Notes under the pieces: generated by a model
What the model saw: only the letters and a program-made list of their open reading frames with translations
What the model was told of the DNA's origin: nothing
Database searches by the model: none
Position numbers and translations under genes: made by a program
Part shown: piece after piece, positions 14,192-26,368 of the stretch
How positions within the stretch are numbered: position 1 is the first letter of the stretch
Layout of the letters: every line of letters starts with the position of its first letter
Origin: Blattamonas nauphoetae
Lineage: Eukaryota; Preaxostyla; Oxymonadida
Reading direction: 5' to 3'
NCBI GenBank assembly: GCA_033064195.1
Contig: JARBJD010000002.1
Location: 434,001-498,000 of the forward strand
DNA length: 64,000 nucleotides

Positions 14192-14560
14192 AGGTATGTC
14201 TGAATCAAGAGAGTCCTGAGTGGAAAACAATGAAATAACCGAGATAGATGTGAATGAGGGATCGGTTGAGGGTGAAATTCAAAAATCTTAGCATAAACTA
14301 AACTATACAGTTGAATATCCAGGTGTTGGCCTTTTTTGTGTTCTGGATTCCTGCTGTTTGTTTTTGAACGCGGGAATCCTCATCAATCACGAGAAAAGAG
14401 GATCGCTCCTCTTCTTCTACCCCATTGTTTGAGTTTCCAGAGATTGTCAATCGTTAAAAAACGAATTTCAGAAAAATAGATAAAATGAGATAGGAAACAC
14501 GTGACAAACAAGAAAAATTTACAGTGAAATGTCGAAAATAAAGGTGGTTGAGCTTTGAAA
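14192..14560. other. intergenic gap between SNF2-like gene and VPS39 3' end
   Basis: This 369-bp stretch lies upstream of the inferred SNF2-like start and downstream of the VPS39 stop; both genes are on the minus strand. It must hold the 3' end of the VPS39 transcript and the promoter of the SNF2-like gene. I see AT-rich sequence, no long frame and no RNA gene. Confidence 0.6.
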
Positions 14561-17500
14561 TTAAAAATCGTCGAACGAGGGGAAATCAGGAACATTCGAG
14601 GTATATGATGACTCGCCTAGGATGAAGAAGTCATCTAACATGTTGTTTTGATCGACAATAGTTTGTTTTTCCTTTTCTTCCGCTTCTTTCTTCTTCCGTT
14701 CAAACTCTGCCTTTGCCTCTTTCTCTTTCTCTATTCGTTCTTTCCTTTCCTGTTCTGCCTTCCTTTGTTTCTCTTCATCATGCTTCCGTTGTATTTCCTC
14801 CATCTTGTTGAGGTCTTCTTGGATCTTTCTCGTCTTCTCCTGTTCACTCTGGTTCCAGTCACTCTCATCGACCACCTGATCTTGGAGAAGGTCCATCACG
14901 TCTCTTGTCCCTCTCTCCTCCAAAGAGTGCATCTGTCGGTACTCTGCACTTGTCAGTGGTTCCGGTTTCAAAGACATGTGAGGAAGTTCTGCTTTAAGGA
15001 AAACATTGTCTGCTTCGGATAATCCTGATTTGAAGTTTGTCCTGTCGAGAAGAAGCTGTCCGACTCTCCTTTCCCCTGACTTCGGGACGCTGTTGCCTTC
15101 TGCGTCCAGCTTGAAGAGAGGAGCGTTGTATGAGAAGCCGACAATTGGCTTGATCGGATGCATCGACGATGTCTTCTGCTCCAATTCTTCGTAGCAGTGC
15201 AGATGGTACGGGGTTCCATCTGGAGCAATTGCAGCGGTTGGGCGTCCCTGGAACACTTTCCCACAGAACCCACAGCGAGTTGTGGAAATAATGAGCGTCC
15301 GCTGTGAAATATGGTTGCATCGGCGAGACTCTGCCAATAGATCTTCGCTTCGGAGGAGGGATTCCGTGATGGAGGCTGTTCGATGTTGTGTGTCGAGAGA
15401 GTTGAACGCAATGGAGAGGAAGGCGATGGTGTCTGAAAGTGATGACGTCGGCGGGAGGAGAGCCAGAATGTCCTCAGCCCGAAGACGAGTGAAGAACTTG
15501 ACCATAAAATCTTCTACAAGGTCCATTCTGTTCGCATCAAGTAGGACTGAGAGGAAGAGCCTGTGGATGCTGTGTTCAGATCGATGTGCCCCCGCGCCTG
15601 GTGGACGAGGATCGTAATGGGCAGTGCAGTAGTCTTCTGCTGCTTGTACATCATTAATTTTCGTAACAAGAATGGACAGTGCTTCATGATGTCTTCGAAC
15701 TCGACTCAGAAGGATGACTTGCTCCTCGAAGAAATAGTCGTTGTCCGTGAAATGTGAGAGGAGGACGTCTGGTTCGTAGAAGAGGGAGTATTTGAGGAAG
15801 GTTATCAGTCGATTTCGGAAGAAGCCCAAAGTTCCCACTGTCTTTGCGGCAGGGACAAAACCGTCCTCTGGTGTTGGTTTGGGTGCGGTGTTTTTGAGTT
15901 GTTCAGGCTGTTGGGAGAGAGATTCTCTGGCGATGATCTTCTGTTGTCTATACTTTTCGACGAATGAACGATAAAGAAGTGCGAGTTCATTGTGCAGTTT
16001 AGGTGATCGCTCATCTTTCTCTTCAATCAAGAATTCGAGGTATGGGATTCTGTGAAGTGGACATGTCTTTTCGAGGATATTCAGAACATCAGACGGTGAG
16101 AGATTGGAGATTCCAGGAATTGGATCGTGGATGAAGAGTTGGAGTCCAGTTGGGAGGAGTTTAGTCCGTGTCTGAACCCACGGGTTTCGTTCTGGCTTCT
16201 TTGGAGCTGGTCCAAAGAGAGTGTAGGAAACTGTTGGAAATTGGACGTTGTCGATCTGACGGAACGGACGATGGAAGTGGGCGGAGAGAGTCGAGTGGTC
16301 TCCGCGGAATGAGACAGGTGAAGACGATGTTGGAATTTGGGAATTTTGGTAAGAAAGTGATGGATGGGTGGATGATGGAGAATGTGCATCAGAAACATGG
16401 GAAGATGGCGAGTAAGAGACTTGGAGGTAATCACTTGGTGGAGACGAGCCTTGAGACGAAGCTGGCTGTGCCATTTGAGAATGACGAGATGAATGTGCAA
16501 TCGGGATCATTGTTACTTGTTCTGACTGTTTGCCTGTTTTGAACTCACTTGTTTGGGGTTGGAATGAAGACAGCTTACCAGCAAGTTCATCGATCGTCTC
16601 TTCGTCCATCATTCCATATTGCATGGCGTTCTTTGCTTGCTGCTGAACGATGAAGGCACGATAGACTTGTTCAGGATTCGCTCCGACTCCTTCCAAAGGT
16701 GCGCTTTCGAACTGCCTGAGTTGTTTCGTCCTCCTGATCCATTCATTTGAATTGGTGATTGGGTGGAGGTTGTGGATGTATTCGTGATCGGAGAAAGACG
16801 TGTAATCCAACAGAGAGCTAATGGTTGAAAGGTGTGCGGCCTTGTTTCGTCTGACAGTATCCATGGTGTCCTGAATATTCTGGATGAAGGATGGGTCCGC
16901 CCCGAGTGGAGGACCTGTGTTTGTCGAAGGTGCACTGTGACGAGTTGGATGGAGAATGGACGTTATCCCGACATCCGGATCATCGTTCATGCCACCTCCG
17001 TCCTCTTTCCATTCATCATCAAACGTTGCTTCTGGGATGATTGTCGACGCATCGATGAAGCGATCCGAGTCAAGAGGGTCCTGATTGATTTGATATCCAT
17101 CAAAATCAGACGGTGGTGTCTCGTACTGGAAACGAAGCATCAGAACTCTTCCATCATAGCCATACGTTGTGCACCCACGAATCTCCTTCAATCCAAAAAA
17201 GTTGAAGCGTTGGGTTTTTTTAAGTTGGAAGGATTGTTCGATCTGTTGGGTTTCCTTCAGTTCCTCCTTCACGACTTCAGCGACGTCATTCTGGAATGTC
17301 GATTGAATGTCTTTGTTTTCGCTGTTGAGGATTGGTGTGCCATATTCCAAGATCAGGTTCTGGTGTTCTGGTCCAAGTTGGATGAGATATTTAACAATCT
17401 GTGCTTCCATTGCCTGGTTTCTTGGTTTCACTGGAGTGTCTCCGCCATCCCCTGAAACGTTTCCGGTGAATGATTTTCCACTCAAGAAACCGAGCGCCTC

Positions 17501-20090
17501 TTTATGCTTTCCACGTTGTTGAAGAAAAGAAATCAGGAATGTTGAGTGTTCAGGTGTGTCCAATTTCTGGAGGGCTTCTTTCGTGTCAGCAAAGAAGATT
17601 GGAGTCTTGAGCAGTCGTGAAAGATACATCGAAGTCTGATGATTTGACTCCACCGTTGCGTTGAGCATAGTCGTGTCAGTGCACACGAGGAGTTGAACAG
17701 AATCAGGGCACGTGGTACTTTGAAGAGGAGCAGAAAGAATGGGAGATGTAAGGAGTGGTGTGTCAACAATTTGGCGTGTGGCACTGTCCAGTTCCATGTC
17801 GGCTCTTCTCCCAAGTGATGGAACTGAGAAGAGATCTGATGGTTCTGCCACTTGTTGATCTTCCATGATGGATTTCACTGTTTTAATCTGGTTCTTTGGG
17901 GTGCCAATCGGGGTGTCATTAGGCGAGGTGAGAAGAGGAATGGTGAGAAGGAACCCAAGTTCGTCGTCAGCACCAGATAATCCGACAATCTCACTTGGTG
18001 TTTCAGTGGTTCCGTCCTGTCGATCTCGAGATTTTCTTCCTGCTATCGGTGCCTGTCCAAGCCGAATCCCGAGATTGGAAACGCCGAATGAATTTGTCAC
18101 ATGCGATAGGGCATGGCATCCAAATGAAGACGACGGATAGTCTGTTTGTTTGGCCTCCATCTTCGAATAGATCGCACGAGAATTCTCGACTTCTTCCAAC
18201 ATCGCTGTTTTGAGATTTTGGGGCTTGACGTTTGTTTTCTCTGCAATGAGTTCTGAGCGTTCAAGCAAATCATCGAATTGCTGATGGATGTAGAGCTGAC
18301 GGATATGCTTGAGATATGCTGTGAGATAGTGGAGGGCAATCTGATATTCCTGTGAGTCTTCTTTCCAGTTGATCGAGATGTGTTTGTTCGGATCGGAGGT
18401 CGATTTGAGATCTTTTGACAGATCTCGGAGAAATTGAGAGTGATTTACGAGTGGCGAGAAGGTTGAAATCACTTGGAATGGATCGACTTGAGACAAAAAT
18501 AGATGATAGAACGCATCAGGGAAATTGTATGCTTCGAGCAAGCGTTTTCCCTGTTGGAAGTGAGCTTCCGTCAGGAGAGTCCGTTTCATAGCTCCTACAG
18601 TGACATCATCGACACTTCGAAGTAGAGTGACTGCATCACTTGGGTTTATCCTTAGAAGCTCCTGCTCAAGACCAAAAAACTCGGTAGGCTCAAGTTCCAC
18701 GATCGCCCTGTTCAGGATAACAAATATCCGGAAGTTTGTCCGAGATTTTTCTCTGAGAGCAGCAGCATATGAAAGTTGATTCGGTGAGTATCCATGGATG
18801 ATGTCTGCAGTGGAGCAAAGTTGGACAAACTGGAGCGATTGAGGATGTTTGTCCCCAACGGCTTGCTTGATGGTGTCGTCAGAAATGATTTGAATAGGTG
18901 TTTCTCCAAAGGACAGTGCAATTTCGAGGTAATTCTTCCTCATTGCCACGAGATATGGATACATGAGAGAGAGTGATTGGATGGGGGAGACTCCTTTGTT
19001 CATTTGGCTTAACGCTTGCTCTAATCGTGAAACCAAGGGATTTGAGGTTGAATTATCACCTGAGAGCCTGAAAGAAGTTCGAAAGCAGATCAAAATATCA
19101 ACAAAGAAACAGGAAGATGAAAAGGCGGTGTTACAAACCATGTTATTGCAGAGTACATTCCTCCTCCAGAATGGCAATTCACTCGGCCACATGAATTGAG
19201 ATCTGTTTGAATGGCGATATGACTTTGGTCGAGAGAACACGGTGCGACAAGGCCACAATCATCGTTTAGCTCAATCGGAGGTGATTGTTGTTGAGTTTTT
19301 GTGTTGAAAAATTGATAAGATTTCTTTTGAATCATCACTAGATGATCTCCAACAAATTTCATGCTTTTCGTTCCATCAGGGACGACTAGGTTCACAAATG
19401 AATCAAATGTTTGACCATTCCAATAGAAGAAGGCAAGAGTCCGCTGGTCTGTCTTTTTCATGGATCTAAAAGAATTGTATGTTTAAGAAATATCAAACTT
19501 CTTTTCAATAGCACAAGCTAAGAGAGGTGTGCGGCCGTTTGGTAAAAAGGTAGTGGTTTGCCCATCAAAAGAGTGTTGTGTCATTTGTTTGGATCCTAAT
19601 GCAAAGAAAGTTGTTCCTATGGTTTCCTTCAGTGGGCCAACGGTTTCCATTCTTTGGAGATCGAAGAGATAGAGAGTTGGATCTGAGTGGATGATTATTC
19701 AGAAAGATTTAAACCTTTAACGGGCAAGTAAAGAAGATGTTTCGAATTAATGATTGCAAAGTCCTTGAATTTTCCGATATCAACCTCATTCCTAGGGTTT
19801 GCTGGCGAGAAGAGAACAAAGCAGAACACAAAGGAACACAGCCCAAAAGAAGAGCAGAGCGCATAAAATTATGAATAAATAAGGAAAAAAGGAATACGAT
19901 CTCTTGACGTGATGCTGTAGAAGAGAAGATGACCGCTTTGAGTTCCAACAACTAATTGAGTGTCTGGAGCATGGTGTGTTGAAAATAGAGGAAATAAAAT
20001 ACCATCAATCGGACTAGCTTTGACAAAATCATGTTTTCCGGCCTTTCCAAAACGATGTACAGCTTTTAACGCGATTGGAGGCGAATGCAT
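14561..20090 (-). CDS. VPS39: VPS39/Vam6, HOPS tethering-complex subunit
   Basis: Five exons (20090-19898, 19801-19715, 19682-19499, 19465-19139, 19067-14561) join in phase to 1765 aa. The N-terminus carries a CNH domain: LVVGTQSGHLLFYSI, TPLLACAIEKK and LVAPCSLDQSHIAIQTDL align with human VPS39. The central clathrin-repeat region has HRIPYLEFLIEEKD and AAEDYCTAHYDP, and a terminal zinc-binding CGFC...HLHC motif sits near residue 1530. VPS39 bridges Rab7 and the HOPS core for late endosome/vacuole fusion. Beyond the usual end there are about 200 extra residues with a Glu/Lys coiled coil, and the middle is expanded by Ser-rich inserts, so the protein is about twice the usual length of roughly 880 aa. 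The start MHSPP matches the human start position. An upstream in-frame ATG at 20174 is also possible. Confidence 0.9.
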
Positions 20091-20109
20091 TCGGATCCAT
20101 GGGTCGATC

Positions 20110-20538
20110 ATGACGTGGACTGGTTCTGCCACAATCGGAAGATCATCTCTAAGATTTTCATCTTCCCCACTCAAAGCTACCCCCCAATCGAAACCGACCC
20201 CAACTAAATCAACAGATTCTCATGTTCAACTGGACCAAATCCAAATCGCGAACAAAACTGGGATAAGAAGACGTAATCGATTTTATGATCCATACTCTGA
20301 TGAAAGACCAAAAAAGTATTTTCGAGAATGGACGCCTGGAATGTTTGTCTTCTTCTACACAATCTTTGTCCTCGCGTGGATTGTTCTCGGAGTCCCCATC
20401 TTCTCGTTCATACTCGCGCTCCTCAATGGCGATATCATTCAGAAACGTGCTTTTTTCGAATTTATCCAAAGCAAAATGATGCTTTCATTCTCCACACTCC
20501 TCACTTTCTCGCTGGTGGCAATGTCTATCACACTCTGA
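20110..20538 (+). CDS. small two-helix membrane protein
   Basis: A 142-aa frame with a basic middle (KTGIRRRNRFYDPYSDE) is followed by two hydrophobic helices, about residues 77-101 (FVFFYTIFVLAWIVLGVP core) and 118-142 at the C-terminus. The loop between them is short and charged. I do not recognise the family. The two hairpin-forming helices suggest an ER or other endomembrane protein. The gene leaves head to head with VPS39 with only 19 bp between the preferred starts; if VPS39 began at 20174 the two coding regions would overlap by 65 bp. A spliced, different first exon cannot be excluded, so the first 30 residues are uncertain. Confidence 0.6.
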   Translation: MTWTGSATIGRSSLRFSSSPLKATPQSKPTPTKSTDSHVQLDQIQIANKTGIRRRNRFYDPYSDERPKKYFREWTPGMFVFFYTIFVLAWIVLGVPIFSFILALLNGDIIQKRAFFEFIQSKMMLSFSTLLTFSLVAMSITL

Positions 20539-20731
20539 TCTGAGCATTGTTCATATCTCCCATCTTAATTCAAATTCTTTATTATTGTCTCTTTTTCTCC
20601 ATTTTTTCATGGTGTATCTTCCTTCAATGTTCGTGACTCTTGATTTATCACTGTGTCTGATCAACAAAGTGGATTTTCATTTTATAGCAGAAAATAAGAA
20701 GTTTTGTGAAATGAAAAGAAAAATAAGTGAC

Positions 20732-23191
20732 TCAAAACCCGTAACTATCTTCATCGTCTTCATTGCTGGAATCTGCTGGTGATTCTTGCGGACCTTGTGC
20801 CTCGTGTCCTTGATACTCCGAACGTAGTGTGGAAGAGGGTCTGGATCCGCTATATTCATCTCTCCGAGGAGTGCTCTTGCGACTTTTTTGTGTTTTCTTT
20901 GTTGAATAAGTGGTTGATTCGACTTTCTCCGAATGCGATGACGACGAACTGTCCGGATCTGACTCTTCGTCAAATGACGGTTGATCCTTACAGAGTTTGC
21001 ATCGAACAGACTTTGCTTCTTGGACGAGGGTGTCGATATTTTGAGTGGTTCGATGAAGTGGGAGAAGCAATTGTGCTCGAATTCGAACACTGCCCACCTT
21101 CGAGTTGGATTTGGGATCATTGATTGGAATGGTCATTTCCAGATCATCAAAGTTCGTGGCAAATCGGCCAAGAGAAAACAAAGCAACGCCAATTGGAGTT
21201 CCTCGGAAGTCTTCCTGTGAGTAGAGCTCGATTTTCCCTCGATGGCAGAGGATGTCGTGCACGAAGAACTTTGTGGAGAGGAGCTTGTACCTCGCTGCAA
21301 GAGCGTACTTTGGGTTGAGTCCTTTCATGACCGGAGTGCAGACAGAATCGTACTCAAAGAAATCAACGAAGCAGAACGTGGAGGAGTGTTGGGTGAAGTG
21401 TGTTTTTTCCAGTGTTGCCTCTTCAACGAACAAGCAGAGGACATTCTCGTCTGATTTCAGAATGGTTTCTTCGAGGGTGGTCCCTGCTTCAAAAAAGGAA
21501 TGGTCTGCAAGACGATATGACAGGAACTCGTTTTCTTGCTTGAGGACGTTGATTTCGTTGAGAAGTGCGGAATCGCCTTTTCGTTCGCGCAACTGTTTGA
21601 GCTCCTCTCGCAATGATACGTTTTCTTTCTCTTTCTCCTGCAACTTTCTGATGGAGTCTCGTTTTTCTTCCTCCAACTTCTTCAGTCTTCCATTCAGCTC
21701 GTCAAGTTCTTCCATAAGATCAAGCAGCATGGTCATGCGCTCTGTGTCGTCCTTTCGGCGACTCTTCCAGAGAGGAGCAAACTGTATTGCCTCTTTAATT
21801 AGATTCTCGTCTTCTGGAGCAACTGACTCGAGTCCCCACTGTCGGATGAGTCGTTGAAGTCGAGCGAGTTCCTCTTTGATTGTCTGGAGTTCGTTTTCCA
21901 ATTCACTGATCCATTGTTGGTCGGATAAGTTCTGTGCAACGAGCGAGCTTTTCTCTGACCGTAGCTTGGTGAGTTCCTCGTCTTTCGCGATGAGCTGTTT
22001 GTTCAGTTGAGAGATTGCGTCGTCCTCTCCCGACCTCTGCTGGTCGATGAGTGTCGAATACATATCCTTAGCTCGACGGAGTTCATCGTCTTTGTCAGCG
22101 AGCTGTTTTCTCAGGTTGTCAAGCTCCAAATTATTTTGTGAGAGCTGCTTCTTTAGATCTCGTAGCTGGTTCCGAAGGTCTTCGATCACATGAGATTGTT
22201 CCACGATTTGATTTTGGAGCTAAAGGAGTCAATTGGAAAAATGTTCACACTTCAGAGATGGTGTTTCGATTTTGAGTATTTTCATGGAGAAGAGCATTGT
22301 AATTCTCGGAAATGACCTGATGCTCCGCCAAGAGTGATACGTAGCTCTGATTGAGGGTTTCAACCTTCTCCAATTCGGCCAAGAGGATGGCGTTGAGTTC
22401 TTCGTTTTCAACAGGACTTTGTTGGGGAGTATGAAAGTCCTGAGGAGGAAAGTTCTGCCCGGTTGCCCCCATAAATGGCTGTCCAGAGGCTATTTGAGCT
22501 CGGAGTTGGGCATTTTCACGGTCCAAGGCATCTAATCGCCGAGATAGATCAGAAGTTTCATTGCTAAATTGTTGATAGTCAGATGACGAGATGTTTGATT
22601 GAGGTGTGAATTGGCCAGGCGACTGTTTACGGCTGTGAGAAAAAAATGATCTGAGAATAAATTAAACAGACCCTGTTTGTCCTTTTTTTCCAGGAGCACT
22701 CTAGAATGGTCTAAATGATGAAAAAAACTCTGACCTTTTTCTTTGTGCTTGCCTGAGATTGTGAGAGAAATGGGTGAGATTGTTTATGAGTAATAGGTCC
22801 ACCGTTTCGAAGCAATTGGTTCTAAACTTGAAATGAATTGAAATAAAATGCATTCCTGCCGTTCAAGGCGTTCAGCTTCGCGTTGAGTTGTGTCAATGTC
22901 ATTGTCAAGTTTTCCGACAAGTTGATCGAACAAATATCTCTCTTCCGAAGTCTGTGGTTTCCCTAATTCAATAAAATTGAGAAGAGAAAAGACAATACCT
23001 CCAGTTTCCTTGTGTAATTTTGCAAAGTAATCACGCATTCGCGATATTAACGTGGATTGCTGCAAGTTCTTCTGTTCAAGACTGAGGATGTGTTTGGCTT
23101 GGTTTTCCATTTGATGCATTTTGTCCTGGTAATCAAGTGGATCAACATCTGGTGTGGATGTACGCGAACCTCTGTTCAATGGACGAGTCAT
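20732..23191 (-). CDS. RPGRIP1L: RPGRIP1L-like transition-zone protein
   Basis: Exons 23191-22999, 22962-22803, 22752-22735, 22632-22251 and 22219-20732 give 746 aa. The first 450 residues are coiled coil. A C2 domain follows, in which STFCFVDFFEYDSVCTPVMK and GLNPKYALAARYKL match the first C2 of RPGRIP1/RPGRIP1L/Fantom, a family-diagnostic pattern. A linker with a CKLC pair and a Ser/Asp-rich tail end the protein; the RPGR-interacting C-terminal domain is missing. The family anchors NPHP and MKS modules at the ciliary transition zone, so the cell should build cilia or flagella. The 36-nt intron at 22963-22998 is a multiple of three with no stop, so skipping its removal keeps the frame. The 18-nt exon is the least certain piece. 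Its inclusion or omission both keep the frame. Confidence 0.8.
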
Positions 23192-23249
23192 TTGAGTTTC
23201 AGAGTTTCGTATGGGCTAATTTCGAATTTTTCTTTCTTCGCTTCCGTTG
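23192..23249. promoter_or_regulatory. 58-bp divergent promoter
   Basis: Only 58 bp separate the ATG codons of the RPGRIP1L-like gene (-) and the coiled-coil gene (+). Both core promoters and both 5' UTRs must fit in this stretch or overlap the coding regions. Joint expression of the two is a reasonable inference. No specific transcription-factor site is claimed. Confidence 0.5.
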
Positions 23250-25057
23250 ATGAGTAGACGCACAAAATTCTCGCCTCATGCTTCCTCACTGGCTTACAAA
23301 GGATCAGCGTCAGGAATTCACCATGATGATGCTCCAGCCCTCGTAATCCGTGGCTTCTCGAATCAAAAGACATCTTCAAATTTTGAGACAACACGCCAAG
23401 TATCTGAGCCTCCTCAACCTCAAGTCAATCCAGAGAAGGAGGAAAAGTATATTTCGTTTCTTGAAGGACAAATCGGAATGCTGAAAATGGAAACAGAACT
23501 TCTCAAGGAAAGAATGAAAGAATCAACATCTCGCAATCCTAACGAACTCGATATTGATGATCTACGACATGAGAGAGTCTATCCCCCAATGAATGAACTT
23601 CATCAGGAATACGAAAGCCTTCAATCTCAGTATCAACAAGAAAAGCGAGTTTATATCTCCCTTATCTATTGTTCTTAGAAACTTCAAGATGAAATTGATG
23701 AACTTCTCAAGGATCAGGCGTCTAAACAGTCACAACTTGAACGTTTAGCCATTGAGAGAGAGAAGGCATTACAGCAGAAACAACAGTTTGAAAACGAACG
23801 AAAACGAGCGCTTGAAACGATAGACCTCCAAATAAATGGGCAAGCACAAGCTGTAGATGCTGCCAAAGAACAGATTGAGCGACAAAAAGAAGAAAAAGAA
23901 GAACTTCAAAAGGAACTTGTCTCAGAAATTCAAGATGGTAAAAAAGTCTCTAATGAAATCAATGAAGCGAAACAAGAACTCGATCGTTACGATGTACGTT
24001 TCCATATTTCTCTTCATACTCCTTTCTTTGTCTCTTTTCTTTAGGGTAAACTCAAACGAGCACTCAAAGAAATTGATGACTTGAAGAGCATGGACTCTAC
24101 ACTTCAAAGTCGTCTGGAAGAAGCAAAAAGAGAGGAAAGAAGAATTGCAGAGGAGATTGAACGCCTTCGAAAGGAGTTTGCTGATGTCAATAAGCAATTA
24201 CGAGAAGAAGAAGTTAAAGACATGAACAACAGAGATGAAATCGATCGACTGAGACAAACAATTAACAAACTCAATCAAAAATGTGAAGCTGTCAAGGTGC
24301 GTCCTCGTTTTTGCTTCTCATTCTCTCTGATACCTCTCTTTCACGATTTCAGAAAGAACTGAAGGAGCAGACGTATGCTGCAACTGTCCAAGCTGAAAAC
24401 GAACAAAAACTCAGCAATGATAATGATGAATTACAGAAGAAGATCAATCAACTGCAACAGGCTGTGAACGACTGGAAAGATGATCATGATGCACTCAATG
24501 AGGCTAAGAAAGCTGAACAGAAAAAGGCACAACGATTAGCCAATGAAAACGACAAAAAGAATCGAGAACTGGAAAATAAGCAATCACTCAATGATCAGAG
24601 CTCCCAGAGACTCGACTCGAAGATGAAAGAAGAGATTGATCGTGGTCAAAAGATCGCCGAGATCCTCGGAGTAAAGCGAATGCGTGACGAGGATATGCGA
24701 CAACTCGCTATGCGATGCAAAGCGCTTGAGGATCAATTGAATAAACTCATTGACGAAAATAACAAGCTCGGAAAGGAGAACGACAGACTCACCCAAAAGT
24801 CGAAGGTTCTGGCGGAGATTCAGATGGGGACCGCACCTGAAGTGAGGCAGCTGAAGGAGACTAATGCGAGAATGGAGAAGACCATTGCTGATCTGATCGA
24901 TCAGGTTGGCGATGAGGCCCCGCCCGACTTACCGTCGAACACACACACCAATCCGCATCTGAAGAAGCGGAAGACCCAGACTATGACGGCAAACGAAAGG
25001 AAACAGAAGAATGAGATGAGGAAGACACTGGGGAGTGTGTTATCGTCCAAAACTTGA
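23250..25057 (+). CDS. coiled-coil protein, possibly cytoskeletal or ciliary
   Basis: Four exons (23250-23648, 23679-23993, 24045-24296, 24353-25057) join in phase to 556 aa. After a short basic, Ser-rich head, nearly all of residues 70-490 is heptad-patterned coiled coil rich in Glu, Lys, Gln and Arg, with no enzyme motif. The C-terminal 50 residues are Pro and Lys rich and include a basic patch (HLKKRKTQTM) that could be a nuclear-localisation or tubulin-binding segment. Introns are 30, 51 and 56 nt. Sharing a promoter with an RPGRIP1L-like gene hints at a centrosomal or axonemal role, but this is inference. Family not identified. Confidence 0.75.
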
Positions 25058-25166
25058 ACGTTTTTATTTGAAATCTCTTAATGAATCTTCATTGAATGTC
25101 TCGCATTTTGATTCCGGTAAAACATCTTTGAATAGAAGGGAAATCTCTGGCACAGAATGGAAAACG

Positions 25167-26185
25167 TCAAGGGTCTACTTTCTCTCTTTTCTCCCCCTCG
25201 TCTGACTCCCGCCACTCACCATCGACATCGGACTCGATCTCCTCAGCGCTGTTCTCCTCCTGGATTCCTTCACTGTCCCCCAACGACAGATCCCAATATG
25301 CATCTGGCGTCGCGGGTGGTGTGTGATGATGTCTGTGTCGACTGAAATCCGTGTGGTGTTGATGGACGCCCAACTGCTCACAAATCGCGGCAAACTGGAT
25401 TGTCAATGAGCAAGGGCATAAAAACATACATTTCCACATTTCTCGCAAACATGGCCTTTCATATTCTCCCGATGAAACTTGCGTCGTTCACTCGTCACAA
25501 ATTTGACTGATTTCGGTTTGGTTTGAGGCGGCTGATCTGAATGGACATTTTGGAAATGGTGAGCAGGATGATGGGGATTGTGTGGTGAGAACACTGGTGG
25601 GGGTGAAACAGAATGTTCCGAGAGAAGGCGGGTAGAAGGTGGAGAGAGAATTGGGACGGGTGGAGACAAGAGAAATTGACCGTTCTGGCGTTGGAGAGAT
25701 AGAACACGTGTTGAAGAGGGGATAGGAAAGTGATTCGTTGATTTTTTTTGCTCGGGAGGGAAGAGAGAAGGTGAGGAGACTGCATCAAATGTTTTCGAAT
25801 CAGTCATTAGGTTCTGGGAATTTGGTGACTTTTCCACTTGAGGAAACAAGTCGAACATTGTTGTTGTAGTTTCATGTTTGATCTGATGTAATGTGAGAAC
25901 AGGCGATAAAACGGTTGTAGGTGGAACAGCTAATGGTGAGAATGGTTTGGATTCTGGTTGATCTTGAATAGAATTTGAAAGTGATTTTGCGGACAAAATG
26001 GAAGGAGTGGAAGAAATTGACTGTTTAAGTCGTCGATACTTTTGGAGTAGAGAAGAAAGCAACTTCTTCCGGAGTTGGGTCTCTTCCTTCAGAATGGCAA
26101 GTTGGGCTTTCAACTGCTCGTTTTCCGTTTTCAATTCGTGAATAACCTGTTGGTACATGTCATTAGATCCTGATTGATCATCCAT
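25167..26185 (-). CDS. CtIP/Sae2/Com1 DNA-end resection factor
   Basis: Two exons (26185-25430, 25394-25167) give 327 aa. An N-terminal coiled coil (about residues 10-60, likely tetramerisation region) is followed by a long Ser/Pro-rich linker and the conserved Sae2 C-terminal domain. HVCEKCGN matches the HTCKEC element of human CtIP, and SRHRHHHTPPATPDAYWDL matches the SRHR...PPNTPENFWE signature. These proteins, once phosphorylated by CDK, stimulate Mre11 nuclease in the MRN complex and start resection of double-strand breaks. The Thr-Pro in ATPDAYW lies at the position of human CtIP Thr847-Pro. A 35-nt intron cuts between the CxxC knuckle and the SRHR segment. The tail is acidic, unlike the human tail. 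Confidence 0.85.
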
Positions 26186-26368
26186 TCACGATGGAGATAA
26201 AAATTATGGGTCATCATCTTTCATCAGAATCGAATGTATATTGACAAGTTCGAGAAGAACAAAATAAAAATGTGACTAAAATCAATTTTCATATTGTGTA
26301 TCTTGGAAATTAACTCGTGTTGTGGAGAAAAAAAGATGACGATTAAGAAGTGGACCTGCGAATTTCCC

